From Oceanospirillum sp964342385 (GTDB lineage: Bacteria > Pseudomonadota > Gammaproteobacteria > Pseudomonadales > Halomonadaceae): a DNA stretch of 64,000 nt. Location: positions 6,243-70,242 of the forward strand of contig CAYFGP010000016.1 in assembly GCA_964342385.1 (NCBI GenBank). Reading direction: 5' to 3'. Under the pieces are notes generated by a model. The model saw only the letters and a program-made list of their open reading frames with translations. It was not told where the DNA came from and did not search any database. Within the stretch, counting starts at the first letter, position 1. Each line of letters begins with the position of its first letter. Positions 17,160 to 25,812 of this stretch are shown here, piece after piece. The position numbers were made by a program, and so were the translations under genes.

Positions 17160-17193
17160 TTTTAAGCCATCTGTGGTTACAAATGGCTTAAAA
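17160..17193. other. Perfect 11-bp hairpin between the CRISPR leader and the kinase gene
   Basis: TTTTAAGCCAT and ATGGCTTAAAA flank a 12-nt loop. It sits about 50 bp past the kinase stop codon and may end that operon, although the U-tract is poor. Confidence 0.45.
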
Positions 17194-17241
17194 CAGCAAG
17201 CAATATATTTAGGTATCAGAGGTTTACGGCAGAAGTTTAAT

Positions 17242-18909
17242 TTAATCCGCCAGTGGCAACCAGAACTGCACACATGCGCCACCTTCAGGTAGATTTGATA
17301 ACTCAACACCACCCTGATGAGCACGGATAATGACATCCACAATAGCCAAGCCTAAACCAAAACCACCGGATTGACGGGAGCGGCTTTCATCTCCCCGGTT
17401 AAAGGGCTGTAGCAGATGCTCAAGTTCCTTCTCAGGGAAACCTTTGCCGTCATCGGTAATACGGAGCACAACTCTGTTAGCTATTTGCTCAACCGAAACC
17501 ATAATTTCAGTTTGGCTATAACGACAGGCATTCATAATCAGGTTGCTAATAACTACCGCAAGTAGTTCCCGATCCCCAATCACTGGCAGTTGTGCAATCG
17601 AATCGTCGATAAACTCGCACTGAACTCTAGGATCAATCTGACTCTCTTGCTCCACTAAATCGACGACCAACTGTTTAATTTCAACAGGTTCATCATCCGG
17701 TGTCATTGGCTGACTGGCTACACGGTTTAAGCGCAATAAAGCTTGTACCAGATGCTCCATATCATCTAGGTATTGCTGAGCCCGCCCCAGCCATTTCTCC
17801 TGCTGTTCCGGTTGAGCCTGCAACATATCGCATGCCATACGGATTCTGGCCAGCGGCGTTCTGAGTTCATGGGGTAATGCATTCATCATCACCTGCTGCT
17901 GGTTTTCCGCCTGCTCCAACTGCCAGGCCATCTGATGTAGATTACTGATCAGTACTCTTAAAGGCTCTGGCCCCCGTTCTTCAATACGATGAGCCAAATC
18001 ACCTCTGGCAAAGGCGGCGGTTAGCTTCTGCAAACGCCCAACACCTCGGGTCCACCCCGTTAGCAACAGGGCATTAACCAGCAACATACAGCCGAATGAT
18101 AATGCGGTGATATAAAAATCCAGTTCATCCAGCGCCTGACTACTGCGGTTATCGTATAGACGGCCATTGTCCGGGCCGAGAATCAGATAACCACCGGGCA
18201 CGGAAATCGCCTGACGGTATTCGAAGAAATCATCCTCAAATGCCATTTCGTCTTCAAAGTACAGACCGTCTTCTAAATCACCATCATCCTCAAAGCCTAA
18301 GCCGTCATCCATGCTCAGACGGTCAGCAAGGCCTGCTGCACCTTCAAAACCCTCATCCTGTTCAAAACTGACCGTACCTTCAAGCTCCATCTCATCATCA
18401 AAATCCATCTCATCGCCGTATTCCATTTCATCGTCATACTCCATCATATCTTCCCTTTCGAAGATACAATCCGCATCCTCATCATTCAGGAAAGGCCAAC
18501 GATTTTCATAGAACTGGCGGTCTGCAAACTGAGAGGCGATCAAAGCTGATTGAGTATTTTCCTTCTCCTGCTCGGTCAGCATTCTATCTTTGAGAGGACC
18601 ACTGATCTGTGCCGGCATTGTACTCTGACGTTCCAGGCCCGCCATTTCATAAACCGGTAGATCAATAGGGTAAAAACATTCCGGGAGCTCTTCTGTAAAC
18701 TCAACAGACCAATACAAGCGCCCAGCAAATCGCTGCAGCTCTTCAATAGGCGTTGTTGAGTATAAGGAAGCATAGGCCAGGTTCTGGCGTCGGAAATCAG
18801 CCAGATCAATATCGATATACCTGTCATCAAGCACTGCCTCTGAAATCATATTTGCGAGAACAGCGCCGATAAGGCTACCCAGAACGATACGAACAATAAT
18901 AGAAATCAT
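17242..18909 (-). CDS. Sensor histidine kinase with a hyperacidic periplasmic insert
   Basis: A 555-residue membrane kinase of the RstB/EnvZ type. TM1 is at residues 3-22 and TM2 near 268-290. Between them is a large periplasmic sensor whose residues 150-240 are dominated by Asp, Glu, Met and aromatic residues in short repeats (MEYDDEMEYGDEMDFDDEME, then further F/Y-E-D-E units). HAMP is at about 290-340. The phospho-acceptor motif is ALPHELRTPLARIRM near residue 350, and the ATPase G boxes are ITDDGKGFPEKE and GGFGLGLAIV. It forms an operon with the response regulator upstream (35-bp gap). The acidic insert suggests sensing of cations, cationic peptides or pH, as in PhoQ; this is inference. 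Confidence 0.92.
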   Translation of the reverse strand: MISIIVRIVLGSLIGAVLANMISEAVLDDRYIDIDLADFRRQNLAYASLYSTTPIEELQRFAGRLYWSVEFTEELPECFYPIDLPVYEMAGLERQSTMPAQISGPLKDRMLTEQEKENTQSALIASQFADRQFYENRWPFLNDEDADCIFEREDMMEYDDEMEYGDEMDFDDEMELEGTVSFEQDEGFEGAAGLADRLSMDDGLGFEDDGDLEDGLYFEDEMAFEDDFFEYRQAISVPGGYLILGPDNGRLYDNRSSQALDELDFYITALSFGCMLLVNALLLTGWTRGVGRLQKLTAAFARGDLAHRIEERGPEPLRVLISNLHQMAWQLEQAENQQQVMMNALPHELRTPLARIRMACDMLQAQPEQQEKWLGRAQQYLDDMEHLVQALLRLNRVASQPMTPDDEPVEIKQLVVDLVEQESQIDPRVQCEFIDDSIAQLPVIGDRELLAVVISNLIMNACRYSQTEIMVSVEQIANRVVLRITDDGKGFPEKELEHLLQPFNRGDESRSRQSGGFGLGLAIVDVIIRAHQGGVELSNLPEGGACVQFWLPLAD

Positions 18910-18944
18910 AGGTGCAGTGTGACATGCCTAAGGCACAGGCGCCG

Positions 18945-19667
18945 TCAGCAATTGTCAGCCACTAACATATAACCTTTACCTCGTACGGTCTTGATCCACT
19001 CATGGCCAGGAGCCGTTTGTTGGCTTGCTTCTGTCAGTTTTTTTCTCAGTGTTGAGATACGCATATCGATAGAACGGTCTAAACCGTCATATTCGATACC
19101 TCTAAGGCGGGTAAACAGCTCTTCCCGCTTAAGAATTTCACCGGGCTGCTGCATAAAGAGTTTTAACAGATCAAACTCAGCATCGGATAAATCCAGTACT
19201 CGCTGAACCAAGGTTACCGCACGCTGTTTGTCATTCAAATGTAAGCGCCCTACCTGGTAACCTTCCGCTTCACTGTCGTCATGTGTGACCACATCCTGAT
19301 CTTGTCGCTGGTAACGGCGCAGCTGGGCCTCTATTCGAGCGAGCAAGATCTGAGCTCTCACCGGCTTAGTAATATAATCGTCAACACCTAACTTCAGCGC
19401 AGTTACTTCTGTCAGCTCTTCGTCACGGGCGGTCAACATGATAATGATACCGGTATAGTCAGGTCGTAAACGGCGACACACCTCGAAACCGTCAATACCC
19501 GGCAGCATCATATCCAGCACGATCAAGTCAGGCTGATGTTCCAGCACCAGGCGCTCTCCCTCTTCGCCATCTTCAGCCCAAAACACCTCGTAACCCTCTA
19601 TTTTCAGGAACTCCTGTACCATCTCAGCCAGAGGCAGGTCATCTTCTACTAAAACAATTTTACTCAT
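18945..19667 (-). CDS. OmpR-family response regulator
   Basis: A 240-residue regulator. Residues 1-115 are the receiver with acidic pocket VEDD (about 7-10), phospho-acceptor Asp in LIVLDMMLPG (about residue 52), Thr in IIMLTARDEE and Lys in YITKPV. Residues 140-237 are the winged-helix OmpR/PhoB DNA-binding domain (RREELFTRLRG, LDRSIDMRISTLRKKL, IKTVRGKGYMLV). It is first in an operon with the kinase. Proteins of this class bind direct repeats at 10-11 bp pitch, and three such elements lie nearby at 13471, 15541 and 19798, the last in its own upstream region. Confidence 0.93.
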   Translation of the reverse strand: MSKIVLVEDDLPLAEMVQEFLKIEGYEVFWAEDGEEGERLVLEHQPDLIVLDMMLPGIDGFEVCRRLRPDYTGIIIMLTARDEELTEVTALKLGVDDYITKPVRAQILLARIEAQLRRYQRQDQDVVTHDDSEAEGYQVGRLHLNDKQRAVTLVQRVLDLSDAEFDLLKLFMQQPGEILKREELFTRLRGIEYDGLDRSIDMRISTLRKKLTEASQQTAPGHEWIKTVRGKGYMLVADNC

Positions 19668-19797
19668 ATCGTGCTCGACCTAATTTCAGCTTATCCATCC
19701 AATATTCATCTTATTTCGAGGCCTGTTCCAACCTCATAACAAAACAATCACGATTTTAGCGTCTTTCTCACCATAAGAGCAGCTTTCAAATCTTCAG

Positions 19798-19836
19798 CTG
19801 ACAAAGGCTTACAGTCATGACAGCTGCTGACCGCAA
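19798..19836. promoter_or_regulatory. Phased CTGAC boxes between the response regulator and the lipoprotein
   Basis: CTGACAAAGG at 19798, CTTAC at 19808, ATGAC at 19817 and CTGAC at 19827, with pitches of 10, 9 and 10 bp. The first decamer is identical to 13481-13490 and nine of ten bases match 15551-15560. The site is about 65 bp from the lipoprotein start and 130 bp from the response-regulator start, so either or both could be controlled. Confidence 0.5.
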
Positions 19837-19900
19837 TTTTTATACAAATATTCAATAATCCGTTTTAGATCTAGAGACCAGTTTTAGATAGGACATGATT

Positions 19901-21469
19901 ATGAAACAGAATATTTCTACAGCACTGGCAGGCGCCATTATTCTGGCCAGCCTGGCAGCTTGTAATAGCGGCTCCAGTACTGATAACAGCAGTTCCAATA
20001 ACAGCTCCAATACTAATAACGGCAGCACGGGAACAACGACCAATACCAATTCAAGTACAGGTACCGGTTCAAGCCCAGATACAACTTCAGGTACAAACTC
20101 AGGTAACGGGCAAAGCAATGCCACTGCGGATGCTTTAAGTAAGGTCTTTGCCAAACAAACCAGCATATTTTCAATCCCTATTTTTGCCACAGCCTCTACT
20201 TCAGATAATGCCATTAAACACGCAGCTAACATTATGGCGGAGTATCTGGATAACAACGAAGATGGCGTACCGGATAATCAGGCCGTTGTTGATCGCATGA
20301 TTGAAAACCAGTCTGCACTGATGATTGCTGCCACGGACAGTGAGATGGAGTCTCTTCACGATCTGCTGCCAGAAAGCGATGCACTGCAAGATCTTTATGA
20401 ATCAGAGATACATCCCAATGGTGCCAGCCAAGGCCGCTTTGATGCCTCATTAGAAGAGGTATTACATCTGATCACTCATACCGGTTTTGCCAGTGTTTAC
20501 CCTCAAACCTTTGGTGAAAGCTCAGGATCAGTGATTGCTGACGCGATGGATATTGCTCGCGGAGGTCATTTTACTTCCATCCCAAGTTCCTATCCCGCCG
20601 GAGCCTGGTACACCTACGACGATACTACCTGTAACTATTCCTGCATGGTGACCGAATACACCTACTGGGCGCTGACCTCTATTTTAGGGGGCCAGGACTT
20701 CTCGGGACGTTACGAAGAGATCTCTCACGAGTGGAAACTGAACACCCCAGAAAAAGTACAAACTCAGGATACGGCGGCTTACACCTTGCTGACAGATGCT
20801 CAATACGCATTACCAAGCCAACTGCCTGACGGCCAGTATGCTCCCAAGAGCTTTGAGATCACCCTCAATGAAACAACCGCTACATCTTCATCCGGAACAT
20901 CTTCAACCGGTTCGCCTTCTACTGGGACAAACACGAGCACAGATAGTAACGAAGAAGACGAGCCAGCACGCTTTAGCTTTAAAGATAATAACCCGGATTC
21001 GAGTACCGTTATCATGGAAGGTGTGATCAACTCCAACACCCTGGACGATATCAAAAATCTGTTTGACCAAAATCCTCAGATCACCACTCTGATTATGCAA
21101 AATGTACCGGGCTCCAGTGATGATGAGATCAACTTACTAGCCTCTCGGGAGATTCGCCAACGGGGTATCGCAACTCATATTCCTGCAGATGGCATGGTAG
21201 CCTCTGGCGGTACCGATATGTTCCTGGCCGGTATTAAGCGCACTATCGACGCAGGCGCACGCCTAGGTGTTCACTCCTGGTCAACAGGTGATCAGGAAGC
21301 CACGGACTTTCCTCGCAGCGATTCAGTGCACTCTTCCTACCTGAATTACTATATGGAGATGGGCATTGATACAGAGTTTTACTGGTACACCCTGGAGGCC
21401 GCTCCGGCAGATGATATTCACTGGATGACCGATGAAGAGATTGAACGCTATGGTGTTCTAACTGAATAA
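19901..21469 (+). CDS. Lipoprotein with a C-terminal ClpP/crotonase-like (COG3904-type) domain
   Basis: A 522-residue predicted lipoprotein. I prefer the ATG at 19901 because AGGA lies 7 nt before it. The lipobox LASLAAC places the lipidated Cys near residue 20. A Ser/Thr/Asn/Gly-rich linker spans about 21-65. Domain 1 (about 65-310) has a DNNEDGVPDN calcium-loop-like segment and EEVLHLITHTGF, which could bind metal. A second linker follows at 325-350. Domain 2 (about 350-522) has NSNTLDDIKNLFDQNPQITTLIM, IRQRGIATHIPADGMVASGGTDMFLAGI and ARLGVHSW, the pattern of periplasmic ClpP-like COG3904 proteins with Ser in ASGG. Its promoter carries the CTGAC boxes. Substrate unknown. Confidence 0.8.
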   Translation: MKQNISTALAGAIILASLAACNSGSSTDNSSSNNSSNTNNGSTGTTTNTNSSTGTGSSPDTTSGTNSGNGQSNATADALSKVFAKQTSIFSIPIFATASTSDNAIKHAANIMAEYLDNNEDGVPDNQAVVDRMIENQSALMIAATDSEMESLHDLLPESDALQDLYESEIHPNGASQGRFDASLEEVLHLITHTGFASVYPQTFGESSGSVIADAMDIARGGHFTSIPSSYPAGAWYTYDDTTCNYSCMVTEYTYWALTSILGGQDFSGRYEEISHEWKLNTPEKVQTQDTAAYTLLTDAQYALPSQLPDGQYAPKSFEITLNETTATSSSGTSSTGSPSTGTNTSTDSNEEDEPARFSFKDNNPDSSTVIMEGVINSNTLDDIKNLFDQNPQITTLIMQNVPGSSDDEINLLASREIRQRGIATHIPADGMVASGGTDMFLAGIKRTIDAGARLGVHSWSTGDQEATDFPRSDSVHSSYLNYYMEMGIDTEFYWYTLEAAPADDIHWMTDEEIERYGVLTE

Positions 21470-21515
21470 AGCCTGTCTTTTTGACAATGTTGCTATGAGC
21501 AAATCCTAAAGGGGG

Positions 21516-21746
21516 CTATAGAGCAGTAAAAGGCTCTGCTCCCCCAATACAAATAGGGACGCCTTCAATGCAGTCGGGCACCTGTAGCTTAAGTTCAGCA
21601 GAAATGTCAGAGACTAAGATTCGGATGCAGGGCCTACCTTCAAACTGCCCAACGGCGACAACTTCGACCCCTGGGAGCGTCATCCAATATGGACTGAATC
21701 GTTTATGTATCTGCAGGGCTTTTCTATCACAGGTTTTCTCTGTCAT
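21516..21746 (-). CDS. Small conserved-looking hypothetical protein
   Basis: A 76-residue protein. The ATG at 21746 has AGGAA 6-7 nt upstream, better placed than the start at 21764. The pattern SPYWMTLPGVEVVAVGQFEGRPCIRILVSD followed by a short strand looks like a compact alpha/beta domain. No signal peptide. I do not know its function. It lies after the terminator of the protease gene, so it is probably a separate transcript. Confidence 0.6.
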   Translation of the reverse strand: MTEKTCDRKALQIHKRFSPYWMTLPGVEVVAVGQFEGRPCIRILVSDISAELKLQVPDCIEGVPICIGGAEPFTAL

Positions 21747-21836
21747 GTCTGTTCCTGGCATCAACTTCTAACTCAACACTAAGCCAATACCTAGAATCAG
21801 GCTTCGCCCCTTGGCTGCACGCTATCCAATAGCAGC

Positions 21837-21866
21837 ATAAAAAGCCCGAAGCCATTAACTCCGGGC
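21837..21866 (-). terminator. Rho-independent terminator of the protease gene
   Basis: On the minus strand a GCCCG/CGGGC stem is followed by TTTTTA, about 50 bp past the stop codon at 21919. Confidence 0.65.
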
Positions 21867-21918
21867 AAATCCCATGTTAAACAAAACGATCATTTTAAAG
21901 CTTAGCAACAGAGCCTGA

Positions 21919-23289
21919 CTAAAATTCAACCACTGCTTCATTTGAGCAATTATCTGTCTCCGCTTCGCATACTTGATAGTTGTAACTACCACTTCCCTTC
22001 TGGTTGATGGGATCGGTATAGAACCCATCATTAATCGTCGTGATTATTAGACTGCCATCTCTCCAGATATCCACATCACTACTCACAACCCCTGACCATG
22101 TCAGATCAGTATGCTGCCACCCCTTAACTTTATAACCAGTAGCGGTCAATGCAAACTCTCCTGAAGGAGGTGGCGGCGTAACCTCTTCACCATCAATAGC
22201 AACGCCCAACACACTTAATACCGTATCAATAGGAGAAGCAATGGTATAAGAAGGTGACCCAGCAAAGAGCAGCGCCATAGGCTGGTTGCCATCAGTAGTG
22301 ACGATCAATGAACCCGAATCACCTCCCTCACTAAACTGCCCATCAGAGATCACAATCTGATCGACAAAATGTGCAAGCTTCACGCAATTACCCGCAAGAT
22401 CACTTTCATAACAAACGTTCACGGTCGCGTTGATGGCCTCGACCCTACCCTGAGTAAAACCTGTTGTGCGACCATATTTTTGTACGCTCTGCCCTACAAC
22501 CGCTACAGAGGTCGTGCTGACCGGTGAACCATAGCCGTCTTCTGGAGTTGTATTAGTTAATTGACTGGTATCGGTTTCGGCAAGAGCCGCATCAACGTAG
22601 TTATCCACATAGTTCGTAGAATCACTAAAAATAATGGGGATAAAAGCAGACAAGGTGCCGTAAGCATCACTGCTAGTGCCACCATCGAAGGGGCCTGGTT
22701 GTAAAATATTATCACCCAGCACCGCAGCATTAGAGTTAGCAAAGACATGGTTATTGCTCAGCGCAAAAATCTTACCCTTGTTATCAACAATAGCGTCTGT
22801 ACTGTCGTCATTAATTCCAATGACGCGTGCGCCAATGGTACCCGCCGTAATATCTGGGTGCCCAGTTGAAACACCGATAGGCACGGGACGATCAAAACGT
22901 GCTGTTGGATCTACACTGGGGGCAGAATCATCAAAACATTCTGCGGGTCGTCCTGCCGGAGGTCCACCGCATTTAGGGGGTGCTAAAGCATAAAACTGCC
23001 CACTAAAGCGAACGACAATAGAAACACCATCAAGCGTTCTTGGAATCCCCTGTAGCATTGGTGTGGCAGTAAAAACAACAATGGCAGCCTCGCCATCCCC
23101 ATCAACGGTTATACCATGACCAATGACACCATCAATCAGGATCAAATCATTACCATGACTGTTAATCGCTTCCTGAGCGATTTCCAAACCTGGGGGCGGC
23201 CAATTAGAGGGAGCGGCTTGAACAGATAAAGTAAACAGAGCAAGAAACAGGAAATAGCCGATTTCCCGAAGTTGTTTTAGCAGCGACAT
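21919..23289 (-). CDS. Secreted trypsin-fold serine protease-like protein with C-terminal Ig-like domain
   Basis: A protein of about 456 residues with a signal peptide ending in LSVQA. GAGG is 8 nt before the ATG at 23289 and 3 nt before another at 23295, so I prefer 23289. The protease domain (about 130-365) shows His in FALSNNHVFA, a likely Asp in YVDAALAE and Ser in SEGGDSGSLIV, a plausible catalytic triad. A Pro-rich hinge (EEVTPPPPSGE) leads to a C-terminal beta-sandwich of about 85 residues with a Cys pair (VCEAETDNC). It lacks close similarity to DegP and has no PDZ domain. Probably extracellular. Confidence 0.75.
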   Translation of the reverse strand: MSLLKQLREIGYFLFLALFTLSVQAAPSNWPPPGLEIAQEAINSHGNDLILIDGVIGHGITVDGDGEAAIVVFTATPMLQGIPRTLDGVSIVVRFSGQFYALAPPKCGGPPAGRPAECFDDSAPSVDPTARFDRPVPIGVSTGHPDITAGTIGARVIGINDDSTDAIVDNKGKIFALSNNHVFANSNAAVLGDNILQPGPFDGGTSSDAYGTLSAFIPIIFSDSTNYVDNYVDAALAETDTSQLTNTTPEDGYGSPVSTTSVAVVGQSVQKYGRTTGFTQGRVEAINATVNVCYESDLAGNCVKLAHFVDQIVISDGQFSEGGDSGSLIVTTDGNQPMALLFAGSPSYTIASPIDTVLSVLGVAIDGEEVTPPPPSGEFALTATGYKVKGWQHTDLTWSGVVSSDVDIWRDGSLIITTINDGFYTDPINQKGSGSYNYQVCEAETDNCSNEAVVEF

Positions 23290-23470
23290 AGTCATTACCT
23301 CGACAGCCGACCTGAACAGCAGCGCATAAAATGCGACATATAGAGCCGCGTATTAAGCATGGTCGATCACATCACATTGTGCAAAGAGGCTACAGGACTA
23401 TGTATATAACTCTATTTCAGATATAAAAATACAAACTTTGCTACCTTACTTTCAGGTGGAGAAGAAAACA

Positions 23471-23680
23471 CTAATAAATCTTAACAATTTCAGGCTTACG
23501 GGTACTCACACGAGGTGTACGACGACGATTAGACACTAGTCGATCTGCATTTCTCATCATATTCTCACGACGATTATCCAAACGGCTCTGAATCTGTTCC
23601 ATAGTGACAAACAGCTCATCACATAAAGATAAACTGCGGTCAAATGCCGTAGAATTGATTTGAAATACCTGCTTTTTCAT
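23471..23680 (-). CDS. Small basic hypothetical protein
   Basis: A 69-residue protein, ATG at 23680. The N-terminal half is a likely amphipathic helix (FDRSLSLCDELFVTMEQIQSRLDNR), and the C-terminal part is Arg-rich (NRRRTPRVSTRKPE), as in small nucleic-acid-binding proteins. The ribosome binding site is weak. No family recognised. Confidence 0.45.
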   Translation of the reverse strand: MKKQVFQINSTAFDRSLSLCDELFVTMEQIQSRLDNRRENMMRNADRLVSNRRRTPRVSTRKPEIVKIY

Positions 23681-23692
23681 ACACACCAACAA

Positions 23693-24189
23693 TAGTCATT
23701 CGATATTCTCTGCCCGAAAATGGACAAAGCATATAAAGATTTTTTCTAGAAAGCTTTGCTTAAGCATCAACTGTCAACAGCACCCGCGTGAACTTTCCCT
23801 AGAGTTTTTGCGTAATCTATAGATAACCTGATTTAAGTCAATCTTGTGACAGTTACATTTTGTCAACTTGTGTTGCCTTGTTTGAAAACTGTGAATCAGA
23901 TCGCTTTTTTCCGTCTATTTCGGGGATTTTCCATAGAGGTTTTGAGCTTACGATCAGATTTATCACCCGTTGGCTCTCTAATCAAAGTTCAAGCCCAAGC
24001 CCACACTAAAATCCAAGCTCAGACTCTCGCATCAACTAAAGCTCTGGCATCAACTCAAACTCAGACCTAAGCTCAACCCCAGGCCTAATCGAATCCCAAG
24101 ACTGGCCCCCAAACCAATGGCTAAAGAACATTGATTAAGTTGCTGTATGTAGTACCCTTTTTGACTTTTACATCTCAGGGATTACGACC
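23693..24189. other. Intergenic region with low-complexity tract
   Basis: About 500 bp upstream of the EF-P-like gene. From 23985 to 24110 the plus strand is a degenerate C/A-rich repeat built from units such as CAAGCCCA, AACTCA and CATCAACT. An open frame across it (23846-24070) reads as Gln/Thr/Ala-rich repeats and has no convincing start, so I do not call it a gene. Confidence 0.4.
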
Positions 24190-24756
24190 ATGCCAAAGGC
24201 AAGTGAAATCAAGAAAAATGCTGCAGTTGAATTCAACAACAGTGTCTACTTTGTGAAGGATATCGAGCGCTCTGTACCTCAGGGCCGTGCCGGAGGCAGT
24301 ATCTACCGTATGCGCATGTACGATGTAGTGACAGGTGCAAAGCTAGACGAATCCTTTAAAGATTCGGATATGCTGACATTAGCGGACCTGGAGCGTCGCC
24401 CATCCACCCTGTCTTACATCGACGGTGACGAGTACGTCTTTATGGACAGTGAGGACTACAGCTCTTACAACATCAACAAAGAATCCATCGCTGATGAGAT
24501 CGCTTTTATCAATGAAGAGATTCAGGGCATTCAGGTACTACTGGTCAATGACGCACCTGTGGCAATCGAACTGCCAATGACCGTTGAGCTGGAAATTGTG
24601 GAAACCGATCCATCCATTAAAGGTCAATCCGCAACCTCTCGTACCAAACCAGCGACTTTAAGTACAGGCTTGATTGTACAGGTACCGGAGCATATTTCCG
24701 CGGGTGATCGTATTAAGATCAACGTTGAAGAGCGTAAGTTTGCCGGTCGGGTTTAA
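24190..24756 (+). CDS. yeiP: Elongation factor P-like protein YeiP (EfpL)
   Basis: A 188-residue EF-P paralogue, which helps ribosomes stalled at proline-rich or related sequences. The three domains are present: KOW-like N-terminal domain (1-65), the YeiP-specific loop at about residues 27-36 (ERSVPQGRAGGSIYRMR) in place of the lysine-bearing EF-P tip, the OB domain (66-125) and the C-terminal OB domain (GQSATSRTKPATLSTGLIVQVPEHI). Length and motifs match YeiP and not canonical EF-P. Monocistronic. Confidence 0.95.
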   Translation: MPKASEIKKNAAVEFNNSVYFVKDIERSVPQGRAGGSIYRMRMYDVVTGAKLDESFKDSDMLTLADLERRPSTLSYIDGDEYVFMDSEDYSSYNINKESIADEIAFINEEIQGIQVLLVNDAPVAIELPMTVELEIVETDPSIKGQSATSRTKPATLSTGLIVQVPEHISAGDRIKINVEERKFAGRV

Positions 24757-24775
24757 TATCGACTTGAACGGTTTT

Positions 24776-24839
24776 CCTGTGGCGCATCATTAGACAAGCT
24801 CTTATCTATAGAGAGCGGCCTAATCCGATGCACCACAGG
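24776..24839. other. Long stem-loop downstream of yeiP
   Basis: CCTGTGGCGCATC (24776-24788) pairs with GATGCACCACAGG (24827-24839), with one mismatch; ATTAG and CTAAT continue the stem inside. No T-tract follows. It may stabilise or end the yeiP transcript or that of the convergent gene. Confidence 0.45.
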
Positions 24840-24898
24840 TATTCAGCTATATTCGTTTGAGTGTCTGACTGAACAACAGCAAAGCAAAGGGCCTTATG

Positions 24899-25642
24899 TC
24901 AGGCGACACCTTCCTGTTGGAGATTATGGACAAATGCCGACATAAAAGAACGGCTTTGGAAGTACTGCCCTGCATTCATCTTTGTCTGATTACCTTCAAG
25001 ATACTCCAGATATTCCTGCCCCCAACTGACCCAAGAGAAATCGTCCTGAACAAATGGGTTCACAAAATCTGAATCACCTGGCTCTACCACGTTAACAGAA
25101 CCGTCTTTATTGACCGTGGTATTGGCCGTTAATACTGACAACATCATGGGTGTTTGAGCCATCATTTTTTCCATAGCCGACATACCTGCTGTTGCCTGCT
25201 CCCAAGCTGCAACAACATCATCGGGGGTATTAGAGCTAGGAAATTGAAACAGTCGAGCAACGCCTACTTCAGTAAAAGCATCATTATCTTCATCTAAACC
25301 GTCGCCCCGCATACGAAGAAGATTGGCAGCCCCCTCTTTACTCATCCCATTAATCATATCGTCGGTTATCTCATCGGCCAGACCATGCACCTTCTGCAAA
25401 ACCGCACGATCTTCACGATTAAGCTGCAGTAATTGTGACTTTGCATCACCCATTGTCTGCTCAGATTGTGTCACCAGTTCTAAAAAGCGATCTTTATTTG
25501 CCTGGAGCTTATCAACATAATCACTTCCAGCCCCACCATCGGTTAGCTCAGAGATCAGAGTCTGAAAACGCTTATCCAGCTCTGCTTTGCGTTGCTGTAT
25601 CGGCCCGGTGTGATCTGCCGCCTGTAAACTTGAAACCTGCAT
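24899..25642 (-). CDS. Hypothetical acidic helical protein
   Basis: A 247-residue protein I do not recognise. The ATG at 25642 has AAGGAG 5 nt upstream, so an earlier start at 25663 is unlikely. It is predicted to be mostly helical, with a charged helical N-terminal half (KAELDKRFQTLISEL, QANKDRFLELVTQSEQTM), a Met-rich centre (SAMEKMMAQTPMMLSVL), then an Asp- and aromatic-rich stretch (VQDDFSWVSWGQEYLEYLEG). No signal peptide. It stands alone between convergent yeiP and an AraC gene. Confidence 0.7.
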   Translation of the reverse strand: MQVSSLQAADHTGPIQQRKAELDKRFQTLISELTDGGAGSDYVDKLQANKDRFLELVTQSEQTMGDAKSQLLQLNREDRAVLQKVHGLADEITDDMINGMSKEGAANLLRMRGDGLDEDNDAFTEVGVARLFQFPSSNTPDDVVAAWEQATAGMSAMEKMMAQTPMMLSVLTANTTVNKDGSVNVVEPGDSDFVNPFVQDDFSWVSWGQEYLEYLEGNQTKMNAGQYFQSRSFMSAFVHNLQQEGVA

Positions 25643-25812
25643 ATCGACTCCTTGAATTTGCATCTGTTCGCAAACCCAGATCCCAGCAAGATTCGCACCA
25701 GTACAATTCGATCAAGTATCCAAATGAAAATCTTTCCCAATACGGCAACAAACAGGATATCAAGCGGGCAACTTTTTACCGCCTGATAAACACTACGGCA
25801 TAACATCTCCTC

